The notes under the pieces were generated by a model. The model was not told the origin of the DNA. It saw only the letters and a list, made by a program, of their open reading frames with translations, and did no database searches. From DUZB01 sp964407525 (GTDB lineage Bacteria; Desulfobacterota; DSM-4660; Desulfatiglandales; Desulfatiglandaceae): DNA of 7,430 nucleotides. The stretch spans positions 1-7,430 of the forward strand of contig CAYOWC010000249.1 of NCBI GenBank assembly GCA_964407525.1. Reading direction: 5' to 3'. Positions 5,591 through 7,430 of this stretch are shown piece by piece. Numbering within the stretch: position 1 is the stretch's first letter; each line of letters opens with the position of its first letter. Both the position numbers and the translations under genes were made by a program.

Positions 5591-6622
5591 TTATTCTAAG
5601 GGGGTCCTCCCGGCTGTCCCGTTCTCCTGGTCATCGCGCTTAACCACTTCCCGTCCTTCTTCGTCCAGTTCAACAACGCCCGAATGAAACAGGAGGTCCA
5701 TCCATTTTTTACGGTCCTCCAACGGGCCGCTGCACACCGTGATACAGTGGTTACAGGTCGTCTTGATATTCTCCTTGGGACGGTCCAACACCCCCCGGGT
5801 TCCGAAGGTGATGTTGCGTGTGGCCGCGGCATTGGCCGGGTCGTCCCGCAAGCGCGCGAAAAGTTCAGGCAGTCCTTCATTTGTTTCCGACAAGACGGTC
5901 CGCCCGGTGGACCAGGAACTCCATTTTCCATCCTTTGAAAGACCGGTAAACCCGCCACAACCGATGACGCACCGTAAGTCGCCCCGTTTACTGTTGTAAA
6001 AGAATTGCCTCCCACCGATTGTCACGCTGGTTTGTTCCCGTTTGTTGATGAATTCCACGGGGCAGACACGGGAGCAGATACGGCAATTGTCGCAAAGGGT
6101 CTCTTCCATGAGGCTGTCGGGTTCCAGCGGAGCGTCGGTGAGAACGCCTCCCAGATAGACATTTGACCAGTAGTCGGGCACCATCACGTTTCCGCTCCAC
6201 CCGAAGGTTCCCACCCCCGCGCCGACGGCCATGTAGCGCAGGGACAGAGGGGGTTTCACGTCGTGATCGGGAAGCTTCTTTTCAAAAGTGTGGTCAGGCC
6301 GGTAGAGTCCGTTGGGAATGATGGCGTGGGCTTTGAATCCAGCGCTCTTCAAGTGCTCCGCAATGACGTTTGCGATACGGTATGTCTCATGATAGACGTA
6401 GTGCATATTGTCTCTCATGACCATGCGGGTCTCTTTGCCTAAGTAATCCCTGATCCAGTCGGTACCTGTGGTCACAGCGAATGAAACCACAGCGTTGGCC
6501 CACGGTCGGAGATACCGCATATCCGCGGACGGGGGCGCCTCCGAAAAGGCCTCCCTGCGCGCGATTCCGGCCCGGATGCTCCCTTCCCTGATCGCCAGTT
6601 CTTTCAGTTTCGTTTCCAGCAT
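5591..6622 (-). CDS. QueG-like double [4Fe-4S] protein (epoxyqueuosine reductase / RdhA-fold relative)
   Basis: A soluble iron-sulfur protein of 343 residues related to epoxyqueuosine reductase QueG and, more distantly, to the corrinoid-binding core of reductive dehalogenases. Residues 132-166 (AVGAGVGTFGWSGN, then YLGGVLTDAPLEPD) match the segment preceding the clusters in QueG and RdhA. Cluster 1 is C177-x2-C180-x2-C183-x3-C187-P. Cluster 2 probably uses C290-x2-C293-x3-C297 plus C218 or C222. There is no twin-arginine signal, so it is cytosolic and not a typical respiratory RdhA. The C297-S-G-P ending differs from the CPxN of QueG, and it lacks QueG's usual partner genes, so a tRNA role is doubtful. 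ATG at 6622 has AAGGAGAG 5 nt upstream. It is 40 nt after flavoprotein 2 and probably in the same operon. Cobalamin binding is inferred from the family only; the substrate is unknown. Confidence 0.8.
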   Translation of the reverse strand: MLETKLKELAIREGSIRAGIARREAFSEAPPSADMRYLRPWANAVVSFAVTTGTDWIRDYLGKETRMVMRDNMHYVYHETYRIANVIAEHLKSAGFKAHAIIPNGLYRPDHTFEKKLPDHDVKPPLSLRYMAVGAGVGTFGWSGNVMVPDYWSNVYLGGVLTDAPLEPDSLMEETLCDNCRICSRVCPVEFINKREQTSVTIGGRQFFYNSKRGDLRCVIGCGGFTGLSKDGKWSSWSTGRTVLSETNEGLPELFARLRDDPANAAATRNITFGTRGVLDRPKENIKTTCNHCITVCSGPLEDRKKWMDLLFHSGVVELDEEGREVVKRDDQENGTAGRTPLE

Positions 6623-6662
6623 TTTTGCTCTCCTTTTTTTGTTCTACGACCGCGTTATGAAG

Positions 6663-7316
6663 TTACATCATTTTTTGCTTTTTGATCCGGGCACTGATCT
6701 CCTGACCCAAAACTTTGGCTCGTTTCCAGGTTTCCGTCTGGTCTTCCACCTGGCAGAACTTTTCGGGCGTCACCTTGGTGTCCTCACCGAATACCCAGGG
6801 CAGGGCACTCATCGGACAAGTCTCGCCGAATCCACACACCATACATTCCGGATTACCGGTTACCTTTAGTTGGTCCAAAACCTCCATGCCTTCCATAGTC
6901 AGGGCCTGGGCAATCTGGTTACTTGCCTCCTCCAAACCGGGAGCGCCTCGTCCGATGCCGGTGGTAACCACCACGGCAAGTTTCCCACGACTCAGACCGT
7001 TTTGGTGCCTTAACGAAAACAGCCGCTCCAGAAATGCCTTTGTAAATCCATCGACCACAGCATAGGGTGAATATCCGCCTACGACAATAGCATCGGCGTG
7101 GCGGACTTTCTTTGCCAGTTCTTGGAAGTCGTCCTTAGGCTTGCAAATATTGTCCTTTTTGCATCCGAGGCAAGCAATGCACGGACGCACATTAATTTTG
7201 CTAAGTTTGACGAACTCTGAAGTCAGGCCGCTGCTTTCAAGAACGGCCTGAACCAAACGGTCCGTGTTACTGTTTTTAATAGGGCTGCCGGAGATCCCAA
7301 TAATTTGAGGTTGCAT
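6663..7316 (-). CDS. Iron-sulfur flavoprotein 2 (ISF-like)
   Basis: A complete 217-residue flavodoxin-fold protein with an FMN-phosphate loop GISGSPIKNSNTDRLV (7-22) and the compact cluster motif C46-x2-C49-x2-C52-x5-C58 followed by KDDFQ, as in iron-sulfur flavoproteins. VVGGYSPYAVVDGFTKAFLER (78-98) and VTTGIGRG (117-124) are flavin-ring loops. A second cysteine set, C158-x2-C161-x5-C167 with C188, lies near the C-terminus and could hold another metal centre. ATG at 7316 has AAGGAG at 7325-7330, 8 nt upstream. It is the first gene of the run in this window and lies 40 nt before the QueG-like gene, so it may be that protein's electron donor (inference). It is a paralogue of the gene at the left edge. 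Confidence 0.9.
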   Translation of the reverse strand: MQPQIIGISGSPIKNSNTDRLVQAVLESSGLTSEFVKLSKINVRPCIACLGCKKDNICKPKDDFQELAKKVRHADAIVVGGYSPYAVVDGFTKAFLERLFSLRHQNGLSRGKLAVVVTTGIGRGAPGLEEASNQIAQALTMEGMEVLDQLKVTGNPECMVCGFGETCPMSALPWVFGEDTKVTPEKFCQVEDQTETWKRAKVLGQEISARIKKQKMM

Positions 7317-7322
7317 AGTTTT

Positions 7323-7371
7323 TGCTCCTTATGGTTAAAAGGGTTTAGTTCTCCTTATTGGTTTTAGGGGT
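7323..7371 (-). repeat. Imperfect tandem duplication of the leader with two Shine-Dalgarnos
   Basis: Two roughly 22-nt copies (7323-7344 and 7349-7371) each contain an ATAAGGAG core. Only the proximal copy is at proper distance from the ATG of flavoprotein 2; the distal AAGGAGA (7350-7356) has no start codon behind it. It looks like a small duplication in the 5' leader. Confidence 0.45.
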
Positions 7372-7378
7372 TGAAAAG

Positions 7379-7405
7379 GTTATAAGAATTCTTGGGTTCT
7401 ATAAC
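7379..7405. promoter_or_regulatory. Dyad upstream of the operon, possible promoter/operator
   Basis: GTTATAAGAA (7379-7388) and TTCTATAAC (7397-7405) form a 9-bp dyad with one bulged base around 8 nt. It includes the 10-bp palindrome AAGAATTCTT (7384-7393). Lying about 65-90 nt before the ATG of flavoprotein 2, it could be an operator; TTATAA-like -10 candidates are inside it, but no clear -35 is seen. Confidence 0.35.
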
Positions 7406-7430
7406 GTCTTGTGAGCCACTCTGCTACTAT

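Noticed and set aside
6468..6869. Plus-strand 133-codon frame across the QueG-like / flavoprotein 2 junction
   Set aside because: It is antisense to two well-supported genes and shows no motif.
1..7430. CRISPR array, tRNA, rRNA, insertion-sequence ends or transposase
   Set aside because: I saw no regularly spaced repeats, cloverleaf, rRNA segments, transposase motifs or terminal inverted repeats of IS type.

Overview
The window looks like accessory catabolic DNA from an anaerobic bacterium. Two compact-cysteine iron-sulfur flavoproteins, a flavodoxin, a QueG-like double [4Fe-4S] protein and an FMN-dependent NMO/FabK-type oxidoreductase point to low-potential redox metabolism. A Desulfobacterota-type (deltaproteobacterial) host is my best inference, but no phylogenetic marker is present to prove it. 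All convincing genes lie on the minus strand, so transcription runs from high to low coordinates.

Layout in transcription order: a leader with a dyad and a duplicated ribosome-binding segment (7323-7405); iron-sulfur flavoprotein 2 (7316-6663); a QueG-like protein (6622-5591); a flavodoxin (5502-4987); an NMO/FabK-like gene cut by one in-frame TAA (4946-4059); an internally deleted, frameshifted AhpD/carboxymuconolactone-decarboxylase-like pseudogene (4040-3751); a halohydrin-dehalogenase-like SDR (3692-2934); a 26-codon P-loop remnant (2929-2849) and a hairpin; an intact L-2-haloacid dehalogenase (2727-2041); two overlapping mini-ORFs; a BASS-family transporter (1871-951); about 520 bp of AT-rich DNA with gene remnants and palindromes; and the first 143 codons of iron-sulfur flavoprotein 1 (430 to the left edge).

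Together the genes suggest an uptake and dehalogenation or detoxification cassette. The transporter would import an organic anion, and the haloacid dehalogenase would hydrolyse 2-haloacids. The halohydrin-dehalogenase-like protein and the QueG/RdhA-fold protein would act on related compounds, with the flavodoxin and flavoproteins as electron carriers. This pathway is inference. Only the haloacid dehalogenase has a full set of recognised catalytic residues for dehalogenation.

The strongest theme is decay and mosaicism. One gene has a nonsense codon, one lacks its middle, one lacks the catalytic tyrosine of its family, and fragments of at least two others sit in the gaps. Sampled GC ranges from about 35% in flavoprotein 1 to about 68% in the SDR gene. 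The cassette appears to have been assembled from different sources and partly eroded, or re-purposed.
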